This document shows, in pieces, positions 17,301 to 25,749 of a DNA stretch of 39,426 bases. The notes under the pieces were generated by a model. The model saw nothing but the letters and a program-made list of their open reading frames with translations, made no database searches and was not told the origin of the DNA. How positions within the stretch are numbered: the stretch's first letter is position 1; each line of letters starts with the position of its first letter. A program made the translations under genes and the position numbers. Origin of the DNA: Candidatus Cloacimonadota bacterium (lineage in GTDB: Bacteria > Cloacimonadota > Cloacimonadia > Cloacimonadales > Cloacimonadaceae). Where the stretch lies: assembly GCA_028681035.1 (NCBI GenBank), contig JAQUJJ010000019.1:1-39426 (forward strand). The letters are read 5' to 3'.

Positions 17301-17899
17301 GTTGCATTATCTACAGTTTGGCGCAAACGCATAGCAGTAAAGGCATCTTGTTTTAACAAACTGGAAGCATCTATGGCTCGTGCGCTTTGCTTGTAATCCA
17401 CATCTACGGATATTGTACGATAAAAGGTAAGTTTATTGGTTTTAGGCGAGTATTCAAAAGGGCTTACCGCTGTAAAAGCTATGGGGTTGCCACTTAGAAA
17501 ATATGTGCTAAGCTCGTTATATGTTTTAGTAGGAAAAGCCACAGCAGATTGGTATATGCCCGCATTAGGTTCTATTCTTGGTTCCGTAACCTTATGAGAA
17601 AAAGGATATTGTTGCTGAATTGGTGATATGGGGGATTTGAGATCATAGTAAACAGGATTATAGCGTTTTATGTTAAGTGTTGAAGCTTCTGTGCCAACGG
17701 GCAACAAGAGCTTTACACCAAGCCAAGGAAGATCAGGGTTGCCAGGTTCTCCCCAGCTTTGTGCATTAGCCAGTTTTACATCTGTGTAAGTACCTTGGCT
17801 ACTTATTATAGGACTATCAAGTGTATAAGTGTAACTTACACCAGCGCAGAGCGTTGATGCAAGAACCATCAATATTAGAGTCAATGTGCTAAATTTCAT
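14309..17899 (-). CDS. Secreted C25 (gingipain-like) cysteine peptidase with FlgD-like C-terminal sorting domain
   Basis: This is a 1196-residue secreted protein. The signal peptide is MKFSTLTLILMVLASTLCAG. A propeptide region (about 20-200) precedes the peptidase C25 domain (about 215-610), with 'YLMIIDQEKL', 'YVFLAGDTDVIPHRG', catalytic-type His in NHLGHS (about residue 450) and Cys in QGCYAGSF (about 487). Ig-like/CARDB-type repeats span about 680-920. A MAM/jelly-roll-like carbohydrate-binding segment (about 930-1095) ends GWYIDDVKIVG. The last 85 residues are a FlgD-Ig-like domain with NFPNPFNPTT and a basic KKMLMMK end, as used for surface export in Cloacimonadota, Fibrobacterota and Marinimicrobia. 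It is coupled to the sirtuin gene. The ribosome site is weak (GGCTGG). Substrate is unknown. Confidence 0.93.
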   Translation of the reverse strand: MKFSTLTLILMVLASTLCAGVSYTYTLDSPIISSQGTYTDVKLANAQSWGEPGNPDLPWLGVKLLLPVGTEASTLNIKRYNPVYYDLKSPISPIQQQYPFSHKVTEPRIEPNAGIYQSAVAFPTKTYNELSTYFLSGNPIAFTAVSPFEYSPKTNKLTFYRTISVDVDYKQSARAIDASSLLKQDAFTAMRLRQTVDNATDITTNTTATRTTGYNYLMIIDQEKLSNWQPLKDLYESRGLNVLIKPVSEIIANNTGIDTQDKIRNYIISVYSANPLRYVFLAGDTDVIPHRGMYVNMGSEDGYIDDDIPADMYYSCLDGNWNTDGDAFWGEYVEADLAPELAIGRFCYNSDTEIANFLNKVMIYMLAPVENEIKTAFFAGEWLWDGPTWAGDYMDEMIAGSSANGYTTIGVPTSWDISTLYDRTFGSADSWGASQIRPMLSQGANFVNHLGHSNTTYNMRLSNNQVSSTSISNNGSNHNFSIYFTQGCYAGSFDNRDTEAGSYTNDCISEKFTSISTAAAAMISHSRYGWGVQGSTDGASQYLHREYIDAIFGENIHELGYTLVDSKIDNIPYITGTAVMHWVDYETNLFGDPAMMLWTDQPQIVTTTLPSEWMVGLNHYQIFTNAPYGEFILKNGADTIYQSYANASGLITVNMFSNLTPGIYQIYINAPNFYTYETAITVTATQTPYIVCNNYQFNDADGLHHTGEELTVSFYAKNVGLLDLNTPGTITLSSSSQNIQILNGTTALNSIATGDSLALQTAFQFKIVGNFVDASQAKLIFTANYDNHTSQSVIYLPLNAPDLHIVSYQVNNNASAIMPGDSPTLAINFANLGSGNASSPMLILMPESNYVTLSETELFFSALEHNSTLSLENALTLHISLNTPIDTNLVINYILFAENGNTIEGSFIVHIGELSFSFEPDFQGWESVNLNTTSTNQWHRSSTRNHTSNGTYSMKFGGTGSAQYSGSAYGALESPALDVYPNCQLKFYHWMQAENHDTSAAYAWDGGLVQMQLNGGTWTQITPVGNYPYRIYSNPASPFATNTYVYSGNFDWTEATFELGNVNGTAKFRWIFGSDGAVSGEGWYIDDVKIVGTGSANEDEVITVKEVQLSDNFPNPFNPTTTLRFSLPTDLQVSLDIYNVKGQLVRRLLDTPLSKGHHDVVWDGSDANNHTVSSGVYYYRIITPLGTKTKKMLMMK

Positions 17900-18036
17900 T
17901 TACAGCCAGCCTTATATTATTATTATTAATTACTAGCTATAGCAAGCAAAGGCTGTTCCAAAATAAGTTGTAATAGTATAGAAAACAGGTTCTAATCCAT
18001 TTTATATCAATAATCACGAACAGCACACCTGCAAGC

Positions 18037-18102
18037 ATTGCCCTATCATTGCCCACCTAATGCTCACCTCAAGGGCAATGGGTGGGCAATGATAGGGCAA
18101 TT
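18037..18102. repeat. 66-bp palindrome made of six 11-bp units
   Basis: Arms 18037-18057 and 18081-18101 are perfect 21-bp inverted copies. The left half is three 11-mers: ATTGCCCTATC at 18037, ATTGCCCACCT at 18048, AATGCTCACCT at 18059. The right half is three inverted 11-mers at 18070, 18081 and 18092. It lies in the 17900-18262 gap between the alpha-2-macroglobulin and C25 genes; no T-tract adjoins it. Confidence 0.85.
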
Positions 18103-18157
18103 CAAGCAAGGAAGAAGCCACGTTGTTATGCCCAATCCGAGAAACGGTTTTTAACTC

Positions 18158-18216
18158 ATAAAGTGGCGATAAAGTAAATCGTAAGTTTTTAGGCGAAGAT
18201 ATAGACGCCACTTTAT
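18158..18216 (-). terminator. Inverted repeat downstream of the alpha-2-macroglobulin gene
   Basis: ATAAAGTGGCG (18158-18168) and CGCCACTTTAT (18206-18216) are perfect inverted copies with a 37-base loop, 46 bases beyond the alpha-2-macroglobulin stop. The loop is large and the following T-tract is weak (GAGTTAAAAA on the minus strand), so a role in termination is only possible. Confidence 0.4.
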
Positions 18217-18262
18217 AAGCCAAAACTCCCTATATGTTAAAACCTCTGCATGTTTAACAGCT

Positions 18263-21200
18263 TTATTTCACCAATACACGGATACCTTCCGAGTGAGCAG
18301 TGAATTCCGGGGCATACATGCACTGAATGGAAGTGATACCATTGGAGAAATCTCCCTTATTGGTAACCCACAGAGGATACTCGAAAACATAAGTCCCTTT
18401 GCGAAGATACTCGATAAAGAAGTTTGTGGCTGCGTCGCCGGTGGCTTCGTAATAAACTAGCCCATCCTGCCATTTGGTTCTGGATAAAACGTTAATAGGC
18501 TCAAAACCGGCACTGCGCATGTCTTTCATATGTACATATTCCATGTCTCTATCGCTTCGTAGCTCAATACGCACGATAACTCTATCTCCTATGCTCAATT
18601 GTGATTTGTCGTTAACAGGGTCAAGGACTTTGCCCGTATCGGTTATCCTCTCTATGAACAGCTTTTTATTCAGTTTCAGAGGAGTCTCTGCGGGAGTTAT
18701 CTTATCCAGATTCTCAAAGTACTGCCAGTATAATGCACCCCAGCTTGATACCCGGTTCGGGTTGCTAACTGTAACCTGCGCCATTTGGGGGGAGATGTCG
18801 CTGCCAGACCATGAAGTTTTAAAATAGCCCGTTCCGGCTTCTACAGATGCTCCATCCAACTTATAAGGATCCAGCTTGCTGCCACCGATGGTGATTTCTG
18901 CCAACTCTTCCGTATTCAGCCATTCGGTGCCAGAAATTAGCAGAGCATAACAGGCTTCCGCTGTGGCTTTGGTGGTTTTCCAATTGGTAGTCTGCTTCTG
19001 CTTCAGCAGCCAGGTGCGCATTTCGTCCACAGAAGCTGTATTAGAGCCAATCTCACTGAAAGCTTCGATCATTAAGGATTGTGTTTCAATTGGTGCCTGA
19101 TACCAAAACCAGCCTCCATCGTTTTTCCACCACATACCCATTTCTTCATTATGCAGGGCACATTCTTTAAGGGAAGCAATTATCTTAGCCGGGGTTACCT
19201 TGTTGCCGTCCCTATGCCTGGCAAGGGCTATCAAACCCTGACCGAAATTGTCCTTATTCTGCCAGAACTTATCCGCTTGAGTTTGGAAATATTGCACTGC
19301 CACCCTTACGTCTTCCGGGATTGCAACATCCTTAAAAAAGCTGCGCGTATAAAGATAGTGCATTTCCATGTAGCCCAAATGATCTAAATCAAGGTCGCTG
19401 TGTTTCTTAAGATATTCGTAATCTAGCAGAATCTGCTTGTCTAAATATCGTATTGCGGGTTGCACCATAGCCCATACTTTGGGGTCGTTCCTTATGGCTT
19501 TTACACCCAGTTTATCAAGATGCCCAAAGCCTTCCACTATGTATTGGGTAACCCACCAGGAATCCTGCATACCTTGCCACCAAGACCAGGCACCGCTGGT
19601 ATTCTGGTTCTTCTGTAGTTTGGCAAGGGCAGAGCTGTATTGATTCGCCATAGTATTCAGATCAAACAACAAGCCTATTCTCTGTTTGCTTTGGGATTCA
19701 TTCTTTGCATCCATTACCCAGGGTGTTTCCTGTAATAGCACGGCTTTCAGCTCTTGATTCTTTTCCAGATTGGAGAGTAGAGCAGTGGAATTTGGTGTGT
19801 CTCTCCAGGACTCGAACACCTTTTTAATGCGGGGATTGGAATTGGCGATGTGGGTAGCCAGACTATTGGCATAGAATCGGCTGAATATCTGTTCGTTACA
19901 TTCGTAAGGATACTCCATCAAATAGGGCAAAGCCTGCACTGCATACCAGGCAGGATTGGAGGTGTATTCCAAAGTAAGCTTGTGGTTCTTGATAGTGGAG
20001 GAACTGCCACTATCCTTAAGTTTCTTAAACTCGAATGACTTGGTAGAGTTACCGCTAACCGGCAAAGGCAGGCTTTCAGTTACAAGCATACGGTTGCTGA
20101 GGATGGGCAAGGTGCTCTCCTCGCCGTCGGAGAAGTCCCCGGCTTTGGCAACTACTCTGTAGGTCACGGCACTGATGTCGAAAGGGATGCTCAAGTTCCA
20201 GCTAAGCACTGTGCTTTCGCCTTTTTTAATTGTGAATGGCTGCTGTGCATTGTTTAGCCCAAAGCTTTTATCCACAGGTTCCATGCTTAACGCATCAAAC
20301 AGAAATAGCTGGCAGTTGCCGGAGATATCGGTATCTTCCAGACAGCTTAGCTTGCTGCTGAATGTGATCTTGTCTCCCTCACGGAAAAAGCGCGGGGCAT
20401 TGGGAATAACCATTAAAGGTTTCTGCGTTACGGTAGTGTTCTCGGTAGTCCCGATCTGGAAATCCTTGCTTAGAGCCAGCGCACGGAACTTCCAGCGGGT
20501 TAGTGCCTCCGGAACCGTAAAGACAAAGCTAACTTCACCATTTTCGTCGGTACGCAATTCCGGATAGAAGAATGCTGTCTCAGCAAAATTAGTTCGTGCC
20601 TGAACGGTGGAGAGGTTTTCCTGCGGGAGAGGATGGGGTGTGTTACCCAATCCGGGAACAGCAGGTGGTGTATCGTAAGGGACGAAGTTTAAGGGTCTGT
20701 CATCCAGCGTGGCAGAGAGACGTTGACTACTTGTAGAATATATATTACCAATCTGGCTTATAGCTTTATCATATGCTACCATATCAACTTCATCAGTACC
20801 TAAATTATCACTCATATCCATCTGACGGGCAGAGCCTATTCTGTCCTTTTGTACCATTCTTGATCTGTAATATCCCACATTGTAGTAATAACTGTACCAA
20901 TTAAACGAATCATACCTTCTCTCTGGAATACCAGAATAGTAATACGGATACGCAAACACACGAAGACCTATAGTCCGGGAATAAGCTCTGTTAGACCACC
21001 CACAAGTCTTGGAAACCTTGCCGTACACACTGGCAGTCCATTGGCTGTTGCGAAAAGCGTCCAGGGAAGCATCATACATGGATGACAGAACTTCGGCTGT
21101 TACCTTCCCCCCCGTATGGTCATTCAGTTTAAGTCGCCATTCCTCTTTCTGTCCCGGCAGCAGCTTGTTGCGGAAGGTCATGTATTCTATTGTCAATTGT

Positions 21201-24200
21201 TTATTAGTCCAGGGAACTGTGATCTCCTGAGCGTGAGTGTATAGTCTGTTATCTCTCACAAAGGTAAAGTGAACATAAAAACTGCCCCTGTCTTTCTCTT
21301 CCACAGGGATGGTGATTAAACGTTGATTTCCGTTTAGGCTAATGCGCTTACTCTCCACTATGGCATGATCTTTTTCCACTTCATAGAGCACTGATACGCC
21401 CGAATACCCGCTCCCAATCAGAATTACTGCATTCTCTCCCGGTTCGCAAGTAGTTTTTACGGGAACAAACCAATCCGTTTTAGGATAGGGCAGCATATGG
21501 GATGAAGAGTTGTAAACCGTGAAGTATTTGCTTACCTTCACTTCCTGTTGTTTGTATGTGGCAGTAGCTTCCAAAAGGTAAGTCCCCGGTTTCCAAGTTC
21601 CAATATCACTGATAACTAGGGGTTCACTATTCTTAGTGTTAAAGCTGCTGCTATGGACGGTTCTCAATACCTGCCAGGTGCTAATATCCCCTTCTTTGCC
21701 ATATATATCATTGGGGAACAACTTCTGATATTCAGATTGCTCAAGGTAATTGCGGTCGGGGGCATCCCACACACGTTTCCTCTGCATGTTTGCCGGAGAT
21801 TTAAGCTGCTTAATAGCGATAGTTCCTTTTACGGCTATGGGTTCGTTGCTAAGATTAGTGGTTTTAATAGGTATAGCTAGCCGCCGCTTGCTGGAATCTA
21901 TATTGTCCGCCAATTCGGGATTAAGGATAAGCTCCTGCTCTCCAATGTTTAAGGCGAGTACCCTACTGCGTGTTTCCCCATTAATATCGGTTACGTCCAC
22001 ACTTACAGTATAAGTGAAATAGGGATTGTACTTAAAGAGAGCACTTTCATCTCCACTCGCAAGGAAGGTGAGACTGAAATCTCCATTGCTATCTGTTACA
22101 GCCTTTCCCTTGGCTATTTCCTTTTGTGGCGTATCAGGGCTTGCTCCCCACCACCAATACCAATAGGGGTACTTAGGCTGGCGGTATATTCTGTAGCTAA
22201 CAGTTGCATTATCTACGGGAACCCCAGCATAGGAAAGTGCCTTACCCTTCACTGTAACATACTGATTCAGCTTATAGCTTTCCTTTGGTTTATCCAGGCT
22301 TACCTCAAACTTTGGACGCTTGTATTCCTCCACGCTAAAGCTAGCAGAGCCAGATTGGGTTTGAATGGTCATGTTCCCTGTCAGAACGCCTTGTGGTGCC
22401 GTAAACATACAATTGAAAGTGCCATACTCGTTAGTTTTCAGGCTGTGCCTTGCTATTTCCTGTTGATTTGCATCGCGTAAACTTACATAAACATCCACAA
22501 TCGGCAGCAATTTATTGTGCTTTCCCCCATTGGTTTCGTAGAAAACCCCCTTTACATATATGCTTTGTCCCGGACGGTAAAAAGAGCGATCTGTAAAAAG
22601 CAAACACCGTGAGGTGGGATAATTAGAGGTCTGAGAAGTTTGAGCATAATAGTCTAATATCTGCAGGGTGTCTGCTCCGCTGCTTATCGACATTCTTAAA
22701 TAACTACCCACATCTTTATAATCAAACTTGATGATCCCCTCTGGATTAGAGGTTCCAGACCAGTATAACTGATATGTATAATCTTTCATCGTGCGTGTCT
22801 GATTGTAAACCAGAATCGTAGCTCCCCTAATCGGTAAACCGGTATTCCGGTTAGCGATGAGAATGGATTTATCAGCCTTGTTGGGGGCAAGATATGATAT
22901 CTCTGTGCTGTTAAACAAGCTATAGCCAAGAATTGAGTTGTGAGCAAGCGGTTCGTCTCCATCATTTGCCGCGATGATGATATAGTTCCCCATTGGCAAG
23001 GCTGTTACCGGAAGTTCATAGGAATGCACTCTATAATCTCCTTCGTTGTTTATGGGAAAGGAATTACTCCAATAAGGCTCATCATCCATCAGTTCTTTCA
23101 CCTTCTGCTGTCCATTCCTATCCCACAGATATTCAAGACTATATTCTTTAGCCAGTAAAGAGGGATAAGGAATCTTGTAAACACTCAGCTTAACCCCGCT
23201 TAGGTTCTTTACGCTAAGCAGCACTTTATTGGGCGTTTGGGGAAGGACAAACTGCTCCATTACCATATTTAGCACCGGGATAGTAATCTGTTTGTCTAGG
23301 GCAATACACGATTGCCCGCCAAAGCTGTTAGGAAAAGCCGTTACGGCTTCCCTGCAAAGCTCGGTACTTAGTTTATAATGCCATCGGTAATCTTCAGATT
23401 CGGTTGGCTTGTATTTTCCTGCCAGGCTGTAATAAAGTGAAGCCAGCTTGAAGGTTGCATACGCCGAAGCAGGATTAGTAGAATCCTTACTTTGCTTCAG
23501 CCTCAGAGCAGCCTCATAATACTCATCCCGATTGGGTAGCTTACAATTATAACAAACAAAATCCAAACGATCCAGATCAACTTCTATCAAGGCAGAAGGG
23601 TCTGCATCGTCCAGATGAAAGCTGATCAAATCCTGATATAGCAAGGCAGCCTGATACTTTAACGATAAAGTATCGGGGGTGGAGATAATCATATTCACAA
23701 AACCTGCAGCAGGCTGGAAGTACTTGGTGTCGGTAATGCTAAATTCCTCCGGGGGCAAAATTAGTCCGGATTCGTCATTTACGTAGAAATCAAGGGCACG
23801 GTGAGCAAGGAAATCGTATAAAGTTGGACGTAGCAGCCTTTCAACTGCACCACCGTTGAATACAAGAGCGGGGTAATCGGCAATATTGAACTTCTGCAAT
23901 TCCAGGGGCTCTCGCAAGGACAACTGATACTGTCTGATAGACTCTGTTACTATGGTATCCAGATCCCAGGTTGCAATATCATCCCGCACATAATTTATGG
24001 TTGCGCTGCGCTGGCTGTAACGCCAGCGATTCCCCTGATAATAACCCCAGTATAGCTGTGCCAGCATGCTGTGCATAATCGCGGCTGCGGGCAGAGAAGC
24101 CTCTGCTAACTTAGCCTGCACCAATGTTATTGCCTTTTGAGAGGAGAATTCCTCTATCTGTTGTTGAATAGTTAATTTGTAAACAAGGGCTTTAATCTGC

Positions 24201-24397
24201 TGATCGATCTTCTTATCTATAATAGCAGCTTCATACAGGGAATCTACCTTAGTTTCCATCGATTTGGGTAATCTGTCATTCTGCAGTTTGCCGATTTCCT
24301 TCCAAGCAGTTTCATAATTGAATGGATTAGGGGTAACAGCAAATAGACAGGCGGTAAGCCCGCAAACCAAGACTAACAACATCATTTTGATACTCAT
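18263..24397 (-). CDS. Alpha-2-macroglobulin family protein with intact thioester
   Basis: The 2044-residue envelope protein is of the bacterial A2M type (YfhM-like), thought to trap foreign proteases. The signal is MSIKMMLLVLVCGLTACLFA; LTAC fits a lipobox, but signal-peptidase I cleavage after LFA is also possible. A helical N-terminal part (about 25-370) resembles TPR-like regions. Macroglobulin domains follow, including 'RSFYRPGQSIYVKGVFYE' and 'FSVEEYKRPKFEV'. A bait-like low-complexity stretch (about 1145-1260) contains a tyrosine-rich segment (YSYYYNVGYYRSR). The A2M core has 'TRWKFRALALS', and thioester Cys1500 lies in YECNEQ (CxEQ intact), then the TED domain with GAWSWWQG. No pbpC partner is adjacent. 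The ribosome site is AAGGAG. The neighbouring C25 protease is notable. Confidence 0.95.
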   Translation of the reverse strand: MSIKMMLLVLVCGLTACLFAVTPNPFNYETAWKEIGKLQNDRLPKSMETKVDSLYEAAIIDKKIDQQIKALVYKLTIQQQIEEFSSQKAITLVQAKLAEASLPAAAIMHSMLAQLYWGYYQGNRWRYSQRSATINYVRDDIATWDLDTIVTESIRQYQLSLREPLELQKFNIADYPALVFNGGAVERLLRPTLYDFLAHRALDFYVNDESGLILPPEEFSITDTKYFQPAAGFVNMIISTPDTLSLKYQAALLYQDLISFHLDDADPSALIEVDLDRLDFVCYNCKLPNRDEYYEAALRLKQSKDSTNPASAYATFKLASLYYSLAGKYKPTESEDYRWHYKLSTELCREAVTAFPNSFGGQSCIALDKQITIPVLNMVMEQFVLPQTPNKVLLSVKNLSGVKLSVYKIPYPSLLAKEYSLEYLWDRNGQQKVKELMDDEPYWSNSFPINNEGDYRVHSYELPVTALPMGNYIIIAANDGDEPLAHNSILGYSLFNSTEISYLAPNKADKSILIANRNTGLPIRGATILVYNQTRTMKDYTYQLYWSGTSNPEGIIKFDYKDVGSYLRMSISSGADTLQILDYYAQTSQTSNYPTSRCLLFTDRSFYRPGQSIYVKGVFYETNGGKHNKLLPIVDVYVSLRDANQQEIARHSLKTNEYGTFNCMFTAPQGVLTGNMTIQTQSGSASFSVEEYKRPKFEVSLDKPKESYKLNQYVTVKGKALSYAGVPVDNATVSYRIYRQPKYPYWYWWWGASPDTPQKEIAKGKAVTDSNGDFSLTFLASGDESALFKYNPYFTYTVSVDVTDINGETRSRVLALNIGEQELILNPELADNIDSSKRRLAIPIKTTNLSNEPIAVKGTIAIKQLKSPANMQRKRVWDAPDRNYLEQSEYQKLFPNDIYGKEGDISTWQVLRTVHSSSFNTKNSEPLVISDIGTWKPGTYLLEATATYKQQEVKVSKYFTVYNSSSHMLPYPKTDWFVPVKTTCEPGENAVILIGSGYSGVSVLYEVEKDHAIVESKRISLNGNQRLITIPVEEKDRGSFYVHFTFVRDNRLYTHAQEITVPWTNKQLTIEYMTFRNKLLPGQKEEWRLKLNDHTGGKVTAEVLSSMYDASLDAFRNSQWTASVYGKVSKTCGWSNRAYSRTIGLRVFAYPYYYSGIPERRYDSFNWYSYYYNVGYYRSRMVQKDRIGSARQMDMSDNLGTDEVDMVAYDKAISQIGNIYSTSSQRLSATLDDRPLNFVPYDTPPAVPGLGNTPHPLPQENLSTVQARTNFAETAFFYPELRTDENGEVSFVFTVPEALTRWKFRALALSKDFQIGTTENTTVTQKPLMVIPNAPRFFREGDKITFSSKLSCLEDTDISGNCQLFLFDALSMEPVDKSFGLNNAQQPFTIKKGESTVLSWNLSIPFDISAVTYRVVAKAGDFSDGEESTLPILSNRMLVTESLPLPVSGNSTKSFEFKKLKDSGSSSTIKNHKLTLEYTSNPAWYAVQALPYLMEYPYECNEQIFSRFYANSLATHIANSNPRIKKVFESWRDTPNSTALLSNLEKNQELKAVLLQETPWVMDAKNESQSKQRIGLLFDLNTMANQYSSALAKLQKNQNTSGAWSWWQGMQDSWWVTQYIVEGFGHLDKLGVKAIRNDPKVWAMVQPAIRYLDKQILLDYEYLKKHSDLDLDHLGYMEMHYLYTRSFFKDVAIPEDVRVAVQYFQTQADKFWQNKDNFGQGLIALARHRDGNKVTPAKIIASLKECALHNEEMGMWWKNDGGWFWYQAPIETQSLMIEAFSEIGSNTASVDEMRTWLLKQKQTTNWKTTKATAEACYALLISGTEWLNTEELAEITIGGSKLDPYKLDGASVEAGTGYFKTSWSGSDISPQMAQVTVSNPNRVSSWGALYWQYFENLDKITPAETPLKLNKKLFIERITDTGKVLDPVNDKSQLSIGDRVIVRIELRSDRDMEYVHMKDMRSAGFEPINVLSRTKWQDGLVYYEATGDAATNFFIEYLRKGTYVFEYPLWVTNKGDFSNGITSIQCMYAPEFTAHSEGIRVLVK

Positions 24398-24427
24398 GAT
24401 AGCTCCTTATACCTAACAGGACTCTTG

Positions 24428-24462
24428 AGAAAAGAGGTTGAACTGGTATTACAGCTTCAACC
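24428..24462 (-). terminator. Intrinsic terminator of the lysC-guaD operon
   Basis: On the minus strand GGTTGAAGCTG (24462-24452) pairs with CAGTTCAACC (24445-24436), with a 6-base loop and one bulge, followed by TCTTTTCTC. It lies 64 bases past the guaD stop and 31 bases upstream of the alpha-2-macroglobulin start, so it separates the two transcripts. Confidence 0.8.
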
Positions 24463-24525
24463 CACGTAACAGTTTAAGTTATCATCATATTTTTACAGAC
24501 TTGTTCTTGTTTGGGATAGTTTGGG

Positions 24526-25749
24526 TTAGGGTAAATGATATACGCTTCTACCTGCTACCAGAGTTTCTATAACCTGATATTCATCACCAAAGAAGAGCAA
24601 TTGTGAGAGGCTTTGTTCGTTTACGGGGTAATCAACAGGCGGTTTCAGGAATACTATATCGGCTTCTTTGCCTGTTTGTAGCGAGCCAATATGTGCATCC
24701 ATACCGAGGAGTTTTGCACTGCCCAAAGTGATGTGATACAGGGCATTGGCAGGCAATACAGAATAGGCACTCTGGCGATAGTTCATCATCTTGGCATGGT
24801 GTAGCATGTTCAATGTTGTCCCCGCGCCCACATCGCTGCCCAAGCCATAGGCGATGCCCGCTTCCCGTATGCGCTGCATAGGGTATTCTCCGCTCTTTAG
24901 GAAGAAATTGGAATCCGGACAGTGGGCTATTTTGGCATCGTTAGCTTTTAAGATAGATAGCTCTTTTTCGCTTAAATGGATGCTATGCCCAAAAATACTG
25001 CGGGGAGTTACTAAGCCTGCTTTTTCGTACACCTCTGTGTAGCTCTCCATGCCAAACAATTCTTTTACCCATTGCAGTTCATCGGGATTCTCCGAAAGAT
25101 GCGTTTGAATCCAAGCACCATGAGATTTAGCAAATGTCCCTATTTCCTGCATAAGCTGCATAGAACAGGTGGGGGCAAAACGGGGGGCAAAGAGATAGTC
25201 TAATAACGGGCTTTTGCCATGCCACTCTTCATAAAGTCTAAAGCTGGTTTCTAGAGAGTTGGCAGTGGTTTGCTCCAAATCCTTGGGAGAATTCATATCC
25301 ATCATCGTCATGCCAATCATGGCTCGCATCCCCATATCTTGCGCAACCTTAAAAGCTGTGTTACAAGCAGTCTCATAGGGGGCTGTATAGATTAGGGAAG
25401 TGGTGGTGCCAACCCTACACAATGCGTTAAAGAAGCGTTTAGCAAGGGCAGAGGCATAAGCTTCATCATGGGAGCGTGCTTCTTCCGGGAACACATATTT
25501 GTTTAGCCAAGGAAGCAGAGCAGGCTCATACATGCCCCGCATCTGGTATTGGCTGAGGTGCACATGCAAATCTATAAAGCCCGGCAAGGCAATATAATCA
25601 CTATAGTCTTCATAATCTGCCTTGTCATCATTAGCTGCGGGGCGAATGCTTACAATAGTTCCTTGTTCAATGCTGATAATATGCTTGGGTAAATAGGCGT
25701 AACTTTCAGCAGAAAGGGGACTTATAATGTTACAAAGAATGTTTCTCAT
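24526..25749 (-). CDS. guaD: Guanine deaminase (amidohydrolase superfamily)
   Basis: The 407-residue zinc hydrolase would convert guanine to xanthine and ammonia in the cytosol. The first metal site is His62/His64 in PGFIDLHVHLSQY. Guanine-deaminase-type motifs follow: 'VGTTTSLIYT', 'MTMMDMNSP', 'APRFAPTCSMQLM', the metal-binding THLSENPDELQWV, 'FGHSIHLSE', 'AHCPDSNFFLKSGEYP' and the catalytic Asp in LGSDVGAGTTLNML. The RFAPTCS and SDVGAGT strings distinguish guanine deaminases from related chlorohydrolase/SsnA amidohydrolases, so the assignment is fairly firm. The start overlaps the stop of the preceding VCBS/ASPIC gene (ATGA), and the gene ends the lysC operon before an intrinsic terminator. 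Confidence 0.9.
   Translation of the reverse strand: MRNILCNIISPLSAESYAYLPKHIISIEQGTIVSIRPAANDDKADYEDYSDYIALPGFIDLHVHLSQYQMRGMYEPALLPWLNKYVFPEEARSHDEAYASALAKRFFNALCRVGTTTSLIYTAPYETACNTAFKVAQDMGMRAMIGMTMMDMNSPKDLEQTTANSLETSFRLYEEWHGKSPLLDYLFAPRFAPTCSMQLMQEIGTFAKSHGAWIQTHLSENPDELQWVKELFGMESYTEVYEKAGLVTPRSIFGHSIHLSEKELSILKANDAKIAHCPDSNFFLKSGEYPMQRIREAGIAYGLGSDVGAGTTLNMLHHAKMMNYRQSAYSVLPANALYHITLGSAKLLGMDAHIGSLQTGKEADIVFLKPPVDYPVNEQSLSQLLFFGDEYQVIETLVAGRSVYHLP

Noticed and set aside
18014..18223. 69-codon minus-strand ORF between the A2M and C25 genes
   Set aside because: It is composed largely of the 11-bp-unit palindrome and an inverted repeat, has no ribosome site, and no recognisable protein features.
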